DNA of 64,000 nt, taken from assembly GCF_029319185.1 (NCBI RefSeq), contig NZ_CP119754.1, positions 3,286,001 through 3,350,000 of the forward strand. The letters are read 5' to 3'. Below the pieces are notes generated by a model. The model had not been told where the DNA came from, ran no database searches, and saw only the letters and a list, made by a program, of their open reading frames with translations. Origin of the DNA: Superficieibacter sp. HKU1. GTDB taxonomy: Bacteria > Pseudomonadota > Gammaproteobacteria > Enterobacterales > Enterobacteriaceae. Positions 17,901-27,007 of the stretch are shown here, piece by piece. The first letter of the stretch is position 1. Each line of letters begins with the position of its first letter. The translations under genes were made by a program, and so were the position numbers.

Positions 17901-19379
17901 TTACTTACCTTTCCTGATATGCTTAATCAGACGCTTACGCTTGCGTAGCTGATTCGGCGTCAGCGTATTCCGTTTGTTGGCAAACGGGTTCTCGCCTTCC
18001 TTAAACTGAATACGGATTGGCGTACCCATCACATCCAGCGATTTGCGGAAGTAATTCATCAAATAACGCTTGTAAGAATCCGGCAGATCTTTCACCTGGT
18101 TACCGTGGATCACCACTATCGGCGGGTTGTACCCCCCGGCGTGCGCATATTTTAGCTTCACGCGACGCCCGCGTACCAGCGGTGGCTGATGATCTTCAGA
18201 CGCCATTGTCATAATGCGCGTTAACATTGCCGTACCAACACGACGCGTTGAGCTGTCATAGGCTTCACGAATGGACTCAAACAGGTTACCCACGCCGCTA
18301 CCGTGTAGGGCAGAAATAAAATGCACCCGTGCGAAGTCGATAAAGCCCAGACGGTAGTCCAGCGTCTCTTTCACCTGCTCTCTGATTTCCTGGCTCAGGC
18401 CGTCCCACTTGTTGACCACAATGACCAGCGAGCGCCCGCTATTAAGAATAAAGCCTAACAGCGACAGATCCTGATCGGAGATGCCTTCGCGGGCATCAAT
18501 CACCAGCAGACAAACGTTGGCATCTTCAATGGCCTGCAGGGTTTTAATCACCGAGAATTTTTCAACCGTATCGGTAATTTTCCCGCGCTTACGCACCCCC
18601 GCTGTGTCGATGAGCACATATTCACGTTCATCGCGCTCCATCGGGATATAAATACTGTCGCGGGTGGTACCCGGCATATCATAGACCACCACGCGCTCCT
18701 CACCGAGGATACGGTTAGTAAGCGTAGACTTACCCACGTTCGGACGGCCGACAATGGCAATTTTAATCGGCAGATCCTGCGGATTAAAGTCGTCCTCTTC
18801 TTCTTCAACCTCGGTACCGTTCTGTTCAGCTTCAAACTGCTTCCAGTATTCGGCTTCTTCATCCACCTCTTCTGGCGGATTTACATCGTCAACAAATGGC
18901 AGCAGGACGTGCTCAAGCAGGCTGACTACACCGCGACCGTGCGAGGCGGCGATAGGATGAATGTCGCCTAACCCCAGCGACCAGAAGTCTGCAACGGCCT
19001 GATCCGGGTCGATGCCATCGGTTTTGTTAGCGACGAGGAACGTCGGTTTTTGGCGCGAGCGCAAATGCTTCGCAATGCCTTCGTCCGCAGGCATCAGCCC
19101 GGCGCGGGCATCGACCATAAACAGCACGACATCTGCTTCTTCAATTGCCAGCAGCGACTGCTCGGCCATACGGGTTTCAACACCCTCTTCCGTGCCGTCA
19201 ATACCGCCGGTATCGATGCAGATAAATTCCCGACCTTCCACCTCGGCACGACCGTACTTACGGTCGCGCGTCAGGCCGGGAAAATCCGCCACCAGCGCAT
19301 CACGAGTGCGCGTCAGACGGTTAAATAGCGTGGATTTTCCGACGTTAGGGCGTCCGACAAGCGCGACCACAGGTATCAT
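17901..19379 (-). CDS. der: GTPase Der (EngA), ribosome assembly factor
   Basis: An essential double-GTPase needed for 50S ribosomal subunit assembly. The 492-residue product shows two complete G domains. The first has GRPNVGKST (about residue 8), FPGLTRDRKYG, DTGG and NKTD; the second has GRPNVGKST (about 212), DMPGTTRDS, DTAGV and NKWD. A KH-like C-terminal domain (about 375-470) and a basic tail (RKRKRLIKHIRKGK) follow. An acidic stretch (EVEEEEDDF) links the two G domains, as in E. coli, where the protein is 490 residues. It is the last gene of the leftward group bamB-der and is separated from bamB by a terminator-like hairpin. Confidence 0.97.
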   Translation of the reverse strand: MIPVVALVGRPNVGKSTLFNRLTRTRDALVADFPGLTRDRKYGRAEVEGREFICIDTGGIDGTEEGVETRMAEQSLLAIEEADVVLFMVDARAGLMPADEGIAKHLRSRQKPTFLVANKTDGIDPDQAVADFWSLGLGDIHPIAASHGRGVVSLLEHVLLPFVDDVNPPEEVDEEAEYWKQFEAEQNGTEVEEEEDDFNPQDLPIKIAIVGRPNVGKSTLTNRILGEERVVVYDMPGTTRDSIYIPMERDEREYVLIDTAGVRKRGKITDTVEKFSVIKTLQAIEDANVCLLVIDAREGISDQDLSLLGFILNSGRSLVIVVNKWDGLSQEIREQVKETLDYRLGFIDFARVHFISALHGSGVGNLFESIREAYDSSTRRVGTAMLTRIMTMASEDHQPPLVRGRRVKLKYAHAGGYNPPIVVIHGNQVKDLPDSYKRYLMNYFRKSLDVMGTPIRIQFKEGENPFANKRNTLTPNQLRKRKRLIKHIRKGK

Positions 19380-19448
19380 GTTTAAAGCCTCTTTTACTCA
19401 AATTCATTTAAAAATAGCGCTAAATTCGCTATTTCTATAAACAACAAA

Positions 19449-19471
19449 CGGCTCCTGTACTTCAGGAGCCG
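19449..19471 (-). terminator. terminator after bamB
   Basis: CGGCTCCTG (19449-19457) and CAGGAGCCG (19463-19471) pair perfectly around a 5-base loop. On the minus strand this is followed by TTTGTTGTTT. It sits between the bamB stop and the der start, so der probably has its own promoter or depends on read-through. Confidence 0.75.
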
Positions 19472-19497
19472 TTAATTTCGTTAGATTACGCGCGGCG

Positions 19498-20676
19498 TTA
19501 ACGCGTAATGGCGTACAGCGTACCGTCTTTCGCCTGGATCAGCAGTTTGCCATCTGCAACGACAGGCTCGGTCAGGAAGCCTGAACCGTCCAGCTTTTGC
19601 TGAGCAACAAAATGACCATCATCAGGATTAATCCAGTGCAGATAGCCTTCGCTATCGCCAACCACGATGGAGCCGTTATAAAGTGCCGGAGCGGTCAGGT
19701 TACGATGCAGCAGATCGCTCTGCGTCCACTGGGTCACTCCGCCATCCGTCGTCAGCGCCAGCAGTCGATCGTTCTGATCAACGATGTAGATATGGCCACC
19801 GTCAACGATGAAATCATTGACCGAGCCCAGCTCACGTTTCCACATAATCTGGCCGCTACGTAGATCCAGTGCGGTCAGGTTACCGTTATAAGCCAGCGCG
19901 TAAATGACGCCATCCACAACCACTGGCGTGGTATCAACGTCGCTCAGACGGTCGATTTCGGTCGGACCGGTTGCCTGGGAAATACGCTGCTGCCAAATCA
20001 TCTGGCCTTGCTGCATCAGCACTGCGCTAACGCGACCGTTATCGCCACCCACAATTGCCGCACCAAAAGCGGTCACCGGCGCGGATTCACCACGCAGAGA
20101 CAACGCTGGCATATCAAGGTTAACGGTCCATTTAATGGCACCGCTGGCCTGATCTAACGCCTGAAGCTGACCGTTGCTGGTATGGATTAATACCATGCCA
20201 TCGCTAACCACCGGACGGGAGAGCGCTTCGCCTGCAACCTGCGTTTGCCATGCCACACCGCCATCGCTGGTATTCAGCGCATAAACCTGCGCTTTTTCAC
20301 TACCAACGTAGACATGCCCACCGTCAACCGTTACACCACCAGAGAGTAATGCCGGAGATGAAGACATCCAGCCCTTTTTCTCTGCCAGATTAACGGTCCA
20401 GACTTCTTTACCGTCCTCAACATTAACCGCTTTAACGGTTCCGCGACGATCGGCTGCGTACACCACACCATCAGCAAATGCCGGATGAAGATTCGAATAA
20501 AACTCACCGATTCCGCTACCGACGGAGGTATCCCATGCCGTATTCGGCGTGAACTGGTTTTCAACCTGCGGCAGTGGAGACATTTTGACCACGTCTTCTT
20601 CGCCGTTAAACAGTGAACAACCACTTAATAACGCGACAGAAAGCACGCCAGGCAGAAGTAATTTACGCAATTGCAT
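19498..20676 (-). CDS. bamB: outer membrane assembly lipoprotein BamB (YfgL)
   Basis: A lipoprotein of the BAM complex that helps fold beta-barrel proteins into the outer membrane. The 392-residue product carries a lipoprotein signal with lipobox LLSGC (Cys20) and then a repeated beta-propeller of PQQ-like blades (for example VYAADRRGTVKAVNVEDGKE, VYALNTSDGGVAWQT, LTALDLRSGQIMWKRE, LLALTTDGGVTQW). The length equals E. coli BamB. Recalled against E. coli and Salmonella BamB, it shows many substitutions (for example KKGWMSSSP for KDGWFSKEP), more than the neighbouring ispG. It follows yfgM by 10 bases in the hisS-yfgM-bamB group. Confidence 0.95.
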   Translation of the reverse strand: MQLRKLLLPGVLSVALLSGCSLFNGEEDVVKMSPLPQVENQFTPNTAWDTSVGSGIGEFYSNLHPAFADGVVYAADRRGTVKAVNVEDGKEVWTVNLAEKKGWMSSSPALLSGGVTVDGGHVYVGSEKAQVYALNTSDGGVAWQTQVAGEALSRPVVSDGMVLIHTSNGQLQALDQASGAIKWTVNLDMPALSLRGESAPVTAFGAAIVGGDNGRVSAVLMQQGQMIWQQRISQATGPTEIDRLSDVDTTPVVVDGVIYALAYNGNLTALDLRSGQIMWKRELGSVNDFIVDGGHIYIVDQNDRLLALTTDGGVTQWTQSDLLHRNLTAPALYNGSIVVGDSEGYLHWINPDDGHFVAQQKLDGSGFLTEPVVADGKLLIQAKDGTLYAITR

Positions 20677-20686
20677 CGGGTCCCTC

Positions 20687-21307
20687 TCAGATGGACAAAT
20701 TATTCATTTTCATGCGCATCATTTCACTCAGCGCAGGTGAAGAGTCGCTTTTAACACCCGCTTCCCATGCAGCGTGTGCGCCCTTTTTATCACCTTTGCT
20801 CAGCAATATTTCACCACGCAAATCAGCGACGATAGCCGTCCAGCCTTCACCTTTGATATTTTCCAGCGTTTTCAGCGCCGCATCAGCCTGCTTTTGCTGA
20901 AGCTGCACGCGGGCAAGGCGCATGTTAATTACGGACTTCAGGTTTTCATCCGATGCGTCAGCCAGCCCCTGCTGTAGCTGTTTACCGGCTTTATCCAGTT
21001 CGTTCTTGTCAACGTACTGCTGGGCCAGTTCAAGGGAGGCAAAGGCCCCGTAGACGTTCTTATTTTCCGCCGCGAATTTCTCAGCAGCAGCCAATGTTTC
21101 TGGTTTATCAGCCCGCAGCGCGGAAACGGTATTGTCATAGTTGAGTGACGAGGTTCTTGACGCCTCAACCTGATGACCCGTCCAGTAACGCCAGCCTACC
21201 AGCGCGCCGATACCTAAAATCACCCCAACGGCCAGCGCTTTGCCGTTTTCAGCGAAGAAGCGTTTAAGCGCCTCAACCTGATCGTTTTCGTTCTCGTACA
21301 TTTCCAC
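20687..21307 (-). CDS. yfgM: YfgM, inner-membrane TPR-like ancillary SecYEG/PpiD partner
   Basis: The 206-residue protein has a short cytoplasmic N-terminus (MEMYENENDQVEALKRFFAE), one membrane helix (KALAVGVILGIGALVGWRYW, about residues 24-43) and a periplasmic TPR-like domain. In E. coli it associates with SecYEG and the chaperone PpiD and influences the Rcs response. The start is a GTG at 21305-21307, in line with the E. coli N-terminus; an ATG two codons in is the alternative. It lies 13 bases after hisS. The middle of the protein (SRTSSLNYDNTVSALRADKPETL) differs strongly from E. coli, while the ends are conserved. Confidence 0.92.
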   Translation of the reverse strand: MEMYENENDQVEALKRFFAENGKALAVGVILGIGALVGWRYWTGHQVEASRTSSLNYDNTVSALRADKPETLAAAEKFAAENKNVYGAFASLELAQQYVDKNELDKAGKQLQQGLADASDENLKSVINMRLARVQLQQKQADAALKTLENIKGEGWTAIVADLRGEILLSKGDKKGAHAAWEAGVKSDSSPALSEMMRMKMNNLSI

Positions 21308-21320
21308 GCCGTCTTACTCC

Positions 21321-22610
21321 TTAGCCCAGTAAAGTGCGCAAATGCGCGGCAACACTATCCTGCACGACTGCCGTTTGCTCACCAGAGCGCAAATCCTTCA
21401 CTACAACGGTATGGTTTGCAACTTCAGATTCACCCAATACCAGTGCAACGCGGGCACCCCATTTATCAGCACGGGCAAACTGTTTCTTAAAGTTGCCGCC
21501 ACCGTGGTTTGTCATCAGCTTCACGCCAGCAAGCTCGTTACGCAGACGTTCAGCGAGGTTCAATGCTGCAGGCTGCGTTTCTGCGCCTGAAGCCACCAGG
21601 TATATATCGACAACAGGATCGGCAGTAAATTCCGGATTAACCGCCTGAACGAGTAAAACGAGGCGTTCCAGACCCATTGCAAAACCTACCGCCGGCGTTG
21701 CGCGACCACCTAACTGTTCAACCAGACCGTCGTAACGCCCGCCTGCACACACCGTGCCCTGTGCGCCAAGGCTGTTGGTGACCCATTCAAAAACGGTACG
21801 GTTGTAGTAGTCAAGACCACGCACCAAACGCTGATTGATAGTATAAGGAATGCCGACAACTTCAAGCAGTTTACACAAGCCTGAAAAATGCTCGCGAGAC
21901 GCATCATCAAGGTAATCAGCCAGTTCAGGGGCATCGTTCAGCAACGCCTGCACCTGCTGATTTTTGGAATCCAGCACGCGCAGCGGATTGGTGTACATGC
22001 GACGTTTACAGTCTTCGTCAAGCTTATCTTTGTGCTGTTCAAGGAACGCGACCAATGCTTCACGATAATTTGCGCGGGCTTCAAGGGAGCCAATCGAATT
22101 CAGTTCAAGCGTTACGTGTTCAGCGATACCCAGTTCACGCCACCAGCGGGCGGTGAGCATGATCAGCTCAGCGTCAATATCCGGTCCCTGCAGGCCAAAG
22201 ACCTCCAGCCCCATCTGATGAAACTGGCGGTAGCGACCTTTTTGCGGGCGCTCATGACGGAACATCGGACCGATATACCACAGACGCTGTTCCTGATTGT
22301 GCAGCAGTCCATGTTCAATACCGGCGCGAACGCAACCCGCTGTGCCTTCAGGTCGCATGGTTAACGAGGTGACTTCTTCTGCATCGCGCTCACGATCGTT
22401 GAAAGTGTACATCTCTTTTTCAACGACATCGGTGACTTCACCAATAGCGCGTTTAAACAGATGCGTTTGCTCAAGGACAGGCGTACGAATTTCACGATAT
22501 CCATAGGATTCAACGACGCCCTTGATGATCTTTTCAACACGTTGCCATACTGCGGTATCTTCCGGCAAATAATCATTCATACCGCGTACAGACTGAATTT
22601 TCTTTGACAC
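21321..22610 (-). CDS. hisS: histidyl-tRNA synthetase with unusual N-terminal region
   Basis: A class II synthetase that charges tRNA-His. The start is a GTG at 22608-22610 (MSKKIQSVRGMNDYLPEDT). Motif 1 region, motif 2 (YIGPMFRHERPQKGRYRQFHQ), the histidine loop (LVRGLDYYNRTVFEW, GGRYDGL) and motif 3 (GFAMGLERLVLL) are all present, with a C-terminal anticodon-binding domain (about 330-429). The 429 residues are five more than the 424 of E. coli. The extra residues lie in NDRERDAEEVTSLTMRPEGT, where E. coli and its relatives read EDRNGDSLTLRPEGT. Residues 1-85 differ from the E. coli and Salmonella proteins far more than the rest, suggesting a mosaic gene. Confidence 0.95.
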   Translation of the reverse strand: MSKKIQSVRGMNDYLPEDTAVWQRVEKIIKGVVESYGYREIRTPVLEQTHLFKRAIGEVTDVVEKEMYTFNDRERDAEEVTSLTMRPEGTAGCVRAGIEHGLLHNQEQRLWYIGPMFRHERPQKGRYRQFHQMGLEVFGLQGPDIDAELIMLTARWWRELGIAEHVTLELNSIGSLEARANYREALVAFLEQHKDKLDEDCKRRMYTNPLRVLDSKNQQVQALLNDAPELADYLDDASREHFSGLCKLLEVVGIPYTINQRLVRGLDYYNRTVFEWVTNSLGAQGTVCAGGRYDGLVEQLGGRATPAVGFAMGLERLVLLVQAVNPEFTADPVVDIYLVASGAETQPAALNLAERLRNELAGVKLMTNHGGGNFKKQFARADKWGARVALVLGESEVANHTVVVKDLRSGEQTAVVQDSVAAHLRTLLG

Positions 22611-22721
22611 GTTTATTCTCTATTCTGAATATAAATATGAACCCAAAGCGCTTCTCCGAACGATGCGGGAGCAGCAATATGGGTCCAATCATACACGGGA
22701 AGCTACGCGCTTCCCATCACG

Positions 22722-23840
22722 TTATTTTTCAAGTTGCTGCACGTCAATCCTGCGGGCCTGGTCAAGGACGTTGGCCTTTGCCCGGATGCGCGCTTCAAGC
22801 TGGCCGATCATATCGTCGTTATCAAGACGGTCTTTACGCACACCATCTTCATACAGCCCGCTTTTTTTATTGCCGCCGGTGACGCCAAGCGTGGAAACCA
22901 GCGCTTCGCCAGGACCATTCACAACGCAGCCGATGATCGAAACATCCATCGGCGTAATGATATCTTCCAGCCGCTGCTCCAGCGCATTGACCGTGCCGAT
23001 TACATCGAATTCCTGACGTGAACAGGTCGGGCAGGCAATGAAGTTGATCCCCCGAGCACGAATGCGCAGTGATTTCAGGATATCAAAGCCCACTTTGATC
23101 TCTTCCACCGGATCGGCTGCCAGCGAAACGCGCAGGGTGTCGCCAATTCCTTCAGAAAGCAGCAGGCCGAGCCCTATGGCCGATTTCACCGCCCCGCTAC
23201 GTGCGCCGCCCGCTTCGGTGATCCCCAAATGCAGCGGCTGATCGATTTGCTTCGCCAGCAGGCGATAGGATTCCACGGCAAGGAAAACGTCGGAGGCTTT
23301 TACGCTGACTTTGAATTGATCGAAGTTGAGGCGATCAAGATGATCCACATGGCGCATCGCGGATTCGAGCAGCGCCTGCGGCGTCGGCTCACCGTACTTT
23401 TCCTGCAGATCTTTTTCCAGCGAACCGGCGTTAACGCCGATGCGGATCGGGATGTTTTTATCGCGGGCGCAATCGACAACGGTACGAATACGCTCCTCGT
23501 TACCGATATTGCCTGGGTTGATACGCAGACAATCGACGCCGTATTCCGCCACTTTCAGCGCAATACGGTAGTCAAAGTGAATATCCGCTACCAGCGGGAC
23601 GTTGACCTGTTGTTTAATCTGTTTGAAGGCTTCGGCGGCATCCATGGTCGGCACGGAGACGCGAACGATGTCGGCCCCCACGCGCTCCAGCGCTCTGATT
23701 TGGTTAACCGTGGCCTCAACATCCGTCGTGCGGGTGTTGGTCATTGATTGTACAGCGATGGGTGCACCATCGCCGATTGGCACATTGCCCACATAAATCC
23801 GTTTCGATTTCCTGCGTTGAATAGGGGCCTGGTTATGCAT
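22722..23840 (-). CDS. ispG: 4-hydroxy-3-methylbut-2-enyl diphosphate synthase (IspG/GcpE)
   Basis: This Fe-S enzyme performs the penultimate step of the MEP isoprenoid pathway, converting MEcPP to HMBPP using flavodoxin. The 372-residue product is nearly identical to E. coli IspG. It has the TIM-barrel N-terminal domain (about 1-265) and the C-terminal ferredoxin-like domain with cluster cysteines in ACPTCSRQEFDV and GCVVNGPGEA, the latter also carrying the cluster-binding Glu. It sits 26 bases after rodZ, and a 111-base spacer with a small hairpin (GGGAAGC...GCTTCCC, about 22699-22717) separates it from hisS. Confidence 0.97.
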   Translation of the reverse strand: MHNQAPIQRRKSKRIYVGNVPIGDGAPIAVQSMTNTRTTDVEATVNQIRALERVGADIVRVSVPTMDAAEAFKQIKQQVNVPLVADIHFDYRIALKVAEYGVDCLRINPGNIGNEERIRTVVDCARDKNIPIRIGVNAGSLEKDLQEKYGEPTPQALLESAMRHVDHLDRLNFDQFKVSVKASDVFLAVESYRLLAKQIDQPLHLGITEAGGARSGAVKSAIGLGLLLSEGIGDTLRVSLAADPVEEIKVGFDILKSLRIRARGINFIACPTCSRQEFDVIGTVNALEQRLEDIITPMDVSIIGCVVNGPGEALVSTLGVTGGNKKSGLYEDGVRKDRLDNDDMIGQLEARIRAKANVLDQARRIDVQQLEK

Positions 23841-23866
23841 GAAAACTCTCCTGCGGTGCCCGTCTG

Positions 23867-24856
23867 TTACTGTGCTGCTGCCTGGTCGGCATTGAGAGTC
23901 AGACGCGCAACCTGATTAGATCGTACAAAGCGGCTCAAATCGACCGGTTTTCCCTGGAACTGGATCTGAACCGCAGCCGGCGCACCGATTTTAAGCTTAT
24001 AGGGCAGTTGACCGTTAAGGTTTAAATGGCCGCCGCTACGCTGGGTGCCGCTGTAAATTTTCTTGCCGGTCGCATCGGCCACTTCCAGCCAGCATTCGGC
24101 GTTGAAATCCATGATCAGCGCGTTGGCGTCCGCCGGAGCCGTTACGCCAGCCTGATCGGTGGGCAGCGGCGCGGCGGCGGGAGCCGTATCTACATTCGTC
24201 CGGGAGGGCGCAACGACCGCATTAGCCTGCGCATTGGTTGCAGGCGTTGTGGAGTCTGTCGGCGCAGGCGTCGTTTGCGGCGCAGACGCTGTGTCAGGAG
24301 TAGTAGTTAACGGAACGGCGTTGCTTTGTTCGGAATCTGGCGGCGTGCCGGTATCCAGCGGGACGCTTTGATCGTGTGTGTCGCTGGCATTCAGTTCAGC
24401 GGAAGACTGCGCTTCCATCGTATTGATTTCTTCCTGCTGCGCTTTATGGTTTTGCCACCACCACAGCCCCGTGAAACTCAGGACGACAAAGAAGATAATC
24501 CAGGTAATAAAGCCCATCATCCAGCCGCTGCGCTTTTTACGCTGCTTGCCGAGCGCGAACGTCTGCATCGGGGCCACTTTCGCCGCCCTCACCGGTGCCT
24601 GCTTCTCCATCATAGGAAGCAGCTCTTCTTCCGGAATATGCACCAGACGTGCATAGGAGCGGATGTAGCCACGCAGGAATGTTGAAGCCAGATCGGCAGG
24701 CGCCTTATCTTCTTCAATATCGCGAACCGTGGAAACCTTCAGGCATAAGCGTTCTGCAACCGCTTGTTGGCTGAGTCCGAGTTGCTCACGGGCGTTGCGT
24801 AGTCGTACGCCGGTGGTTTGTGCTTCATGTTGGTCTTGGGTGGCTTCAGTATTCAT
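23867..24856 (-). CDS. rodZ: cytoskeletal protein RodZ (YfgA)
   Basis: A bitopic membrane protein that links MreB filaments to the elongasome and sets rod shape. The 329-residue chain has an N-terminal Cro-like helix-turn-helix (about 18-75: LRNAREQLGLSQQAVAERLCLKVSTVRDIEED), a basic juxtamembrane stretch (GKQRKKRSGW) and one membrane helix (MMGFITWIIFFVVLSFTGLWWW, about 113-134). A Pro/Thr/Ala-rich periplasmic linker (about 150-235) leads to a C-terminal beta domain. It is eight residues shorter than E. coli RodZ (337), the difference lying in the low-complexity linker. It is the first gene of the rodZ-ispG-hisS-yfgM-bamB series. Confidence 0.95.
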   Translation of the reverse strand: MNTEATQDQHEAQTTGVRLRNAREQLGLSQQAVAERLCLKVSTVRDIEEDKAPADLASTFLRGYIRSYARLVHIPEEELLPMMEKQAPVRAAKVAPMQTFALGKQRKKRSGWMMGFITWIIFFVVLSFTGLWWWQNHKAQQEEINTMEAQSSAELNASDTHDQSVPLDTGTPPDSEQSNAVPLTTTPDTASAPQTTPAPTDSTTPATNAQANAVVAPSRTNVDTAPAAAPLPTDQAGVTAPADANALIMDFNAECWLEVADATGKKIYSGTQRSGGHLNLNGQLPYKLKIGAPAAVQIQFQGKPVDLSRFVRSNQVARLTLNADQAAAQ

Positions 24857-25095
24857 TCGCTACAACTGCTGGTACGTGAAATTAAAATTCTGGTGCCGAC
24901 CTGTGCCCGCACCGCGAAAAATTTGCCTGGTTAACGACAGACAGTATATGACTGTCAGGCTAACTATCACAGAACAGCTTGAGCACGTGTTGCTAAGCTG
25001 TTGTTGTATCGCTACATACTGCCTTAAAGCTGGAAAAAACGCACCGTAATTATTTCCCTCACGAGTGGGTTTCTCCCAATCATTCAACATATTTA

Positions 25096-25126
25096 TGCAC
25101 TGCGCGTCATACCTTGCGCGCAGTGC
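25096..25126 (-). terminator. hairpin after rlmN
   Basis: GCACTGCGCG and CGCGCAGTGC pair around a 9-11 base loop just beyond the rlmN stop. On the minus strand the following sequence (ATAAATATGTT) is A/T-rich but lacks a U-run. It may be a partial terminator between rlmN and rodZ. The gap 24857-25095 shows no convincing gene. Confidence 0.5.
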
Positions 25127-25134
25127 TCAGCTGT

Positions 25135-26301
25135 TCAGACCGCCTTAACGGCAATCGGTTCACCCTGCATACGCTTACGCATTGTACGCTTAGTACGGTC
25201 AATAACATCCCCTGCCAGCTGTCCGCAGGCGGCGTCGATATCATCACCGCGTGTTTTACGCACAATAGTCGTAAAACCATAGCTCATCAGCACTTTACAG
25301 AAGCGGTCAATGCGACTGTTTGAGCTGCGGCCATACGGTGCACCGGGGAACGGGTTCCATGGGATCAGGTTGATCTTACACGGCGTGTCTTTTAGCAGCT
25401 CGGCTAATTCATGCGCGTGCTCGGTACCATCATTGACGTGATCCAGCATGACATACTCAATGGTCACTCGTCCCTGATTGGCATTGGACTTATCCAGGTA
25501 ACGACGAACGGAAGAGAGGAAGGTCTCGATATTGTACTTTTTGTTAATCGGTACAATTTCGTCACGGATTTGGTCGTTAGGCGCGTGCAGAGAGATGGCC
25601 AGCGCAACGTCAATCATATCACCCAGTTTATCCAGCGCAGGCACCACGCCTGAGGTAGAAAGGGTAACGCGACGTTTAGAAAGACCAAAACCAAAGTCGT
25701 CCAGCATAATTTCCATTGCCGGTACTACGTTAGTCAGGTTAAGCAGCGGCTCGCCCATCCCCATCATTACCACGTTGGTGATAGGACGCGTCCCGGTGAC
25801 TTTCATCGCGCCGACAATTTTCGCCGCTCGCCATACCTGACCGATAATTTCCGACACGCGCAGATTGCGGTTAAAACCCTGCTGCGCGGTGGAGCAGAAT
25901 TTACACTCTAACGCGCAGCCAACCTGTGAGGAGACGCACAGTGTCGCGCGATCGTCTTCCGGAATATAAACCGTCTCAACGCGCTGATCGCCAACGGCGA
26001 TCGCCCATTTAATGGTGCCGTCGGAAGAACGCTGTTCTTCAACCACTTCCGGGGCGCGGATTTCCGCGACGTCTTTAAGTTTGTTGCGCAGAACCTTGTT
26101 GATATCCGTCATATCATCAAAGTTGTCGCTGCAATAGTGGTACATCCACTTCATCACCTGATCGGCGCGGAAGGGTTTCTCGCCTAAGTCTTTAAAAAAC
26201 TCGCGCATCTGCTGACGGTTAAGATCCAGCAGGTTAATTTTTCCATCTTTATTGGCAACCGCCGGGATGGCGATCTCAGGCGTGACATTAAGTTCTGACA
26301 T
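25135..26301 (-). CDS. rlmN: dual-specificity 23S rRNA/tRNA adenine-C2 methyltransferase RlmN
   Basis: A radical-SAM enzyme that methylates A2503 of 23S rRNA and A37 of some tRNAs. The 388-residue product has the accessory N-terminal domain (about 20-95) and the radical-SAM motif CALECKFCSTAQQGFNRNL (cysteines about 125, 129, 132). It also has the SAM-binding GMGEPLLN, and the catalytic cysteine near the C-terminus in DIDAACGQLAGD (about 355); a second conserved cysteine lies in TLCVSSQVGC. It follows ndk after a terminator. Confidence 0.97.
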   Translation of the reverse strand: MSELNVTPEIAIPAVANKDGKINLLDLNRQQMREFFKDLGEKPFRADQVMKWMYHYCSDNFDDMTDINKVLRNKLKDVAEIRAPEVVEEQRSSDGTIKWAIAVGDQRVETVYIPEDDRATLCVSSQVGCALECKFCSTAQQGFNRNLRVSEIIGQVWRAAKIVGAMKVTGTRPITNVVMMGMGEPLLNLTNVVPAMEIMLDDFGFGLSKRRVTLSTSGVVPALDKLGDMIDVALAISLHAPNDQIRDEIVPINKKYNIETFLSSVRRYLDKSNANQGRVTIEYVMLDHVNDGTEHAHELAELLKDTPCKINLIPWNPFPGAPYGRSSNSRIDRFCKVLMSYGFTTIVRKTRGDDIDAACGQLAGDVIDRTKRTMRKRMQGEPIAVKAV

Positions 26302-26346
26302 AATTTAATCCGGCCTCGTTATTACACGTTATGGCCCCTGGAGGGT

Positions 26347-26378
26347 TGAAAAAGAAACGCCCCGTTAAACGGGGGCGC
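26347..26378 (-). terminator. rho-independent terminator after ndk
   Basis: On the minus strand, GCGCCCCCGTT-TAA-ACGGGGCGTTTCTTTTTC forms a GC-rich stem followed by a U-rich tail. It lies about 75 bases after the ndk stop and ahead of rlmN. Confidence 0.85.
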
Positions 26379-26453
26379 TGCATTGTACAAATTATGCTGC
26401 ACAGATGCCACGCCTGCGCGCGACATTCGTGAAATAAAGTGTAAAGAGGGAGA

Positions 26454-26885
26454 TTAGCGGGTGCGCGGGCACACTTCGCCTTCGCCGAAGAAGTAAGCGA
26501 TTTCACGTTCAGCGGACTCGACGGAGTCGGAACCGTGAGTGCCGTTCTCGGTCAGGCTGTCAGCGTAATCAGCGCGCAGGGTACCCGCCAGCGCGTTCGC
26601 CGGGTTGGTAGCACCAAGAATTTCACGATGACGACGCACGGCGTCTTCACCTTCCAGCACGGTTACCACGATCGGGCCGGACGTCATAAACGAAACCAGG
26701 CCGTCAAAGAAAGGTTTGCCCTGATGCTCAGCGTAAAAACCGCCCGCTTTCTCAGCGCTGAGATGCAGCATTTTGGTACCGACAATTTTCAGACCTGCTG
26801 TTTCAAAACGAGCAAAAATGCTGCCAATAACGTTTTTTGCCACCGCGTTTGGTTTGATGATGGAAAAAGTACGTTCAATAGCCAT
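26454..26885 (-). CDS. ndk: nucleoside diphosphate kinase
   Basis: It balances NTP and dNTP pools by phosphoryl transfer through a phosphohistidine. The 143-residue protein contains the signature NGTHGSDSVESAEREIAYFF with the active His at about 117, and the N-terminal ERTFSIIKPNAVAKNVIG. Length and sequence are typical of E. coli Ndk. It is transcribed leftward toward rlmN with a strong terminator between them. Confidence 0.97.
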   Translation of the reverse strand: MAIERTFSIIKPNAVAKNVIGSIFARFETAGLKIVGTKMLHLSAEKAGGFYAEHQGKPFFDGLVSFMTSGPIVVTVLEGEDAVRRHREILGATNPANALAGTLRADYADSLTENGTHGSDSVESAEREIAYFFGEGEVCPRTR

Positions 26886-27007
26886 GATAACCTCTGTTTG
26901 TTGTTCTGCCGTTGCACATCGCGCGGGATCCAGGAGCGCGAATTATAATGAGCAACGGTAACGTTGCCTATGGATGAAGATAACATTTTTTTAAAATAAA
27001 GTGAGTT

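Noticed and set aside
24860..25090. 76-codon frame in the rlmN-rodZ gap
   Set aside because: No family resemblance, no convincing ribosome site, and it covers the region expected to hold the rodZ promoter.
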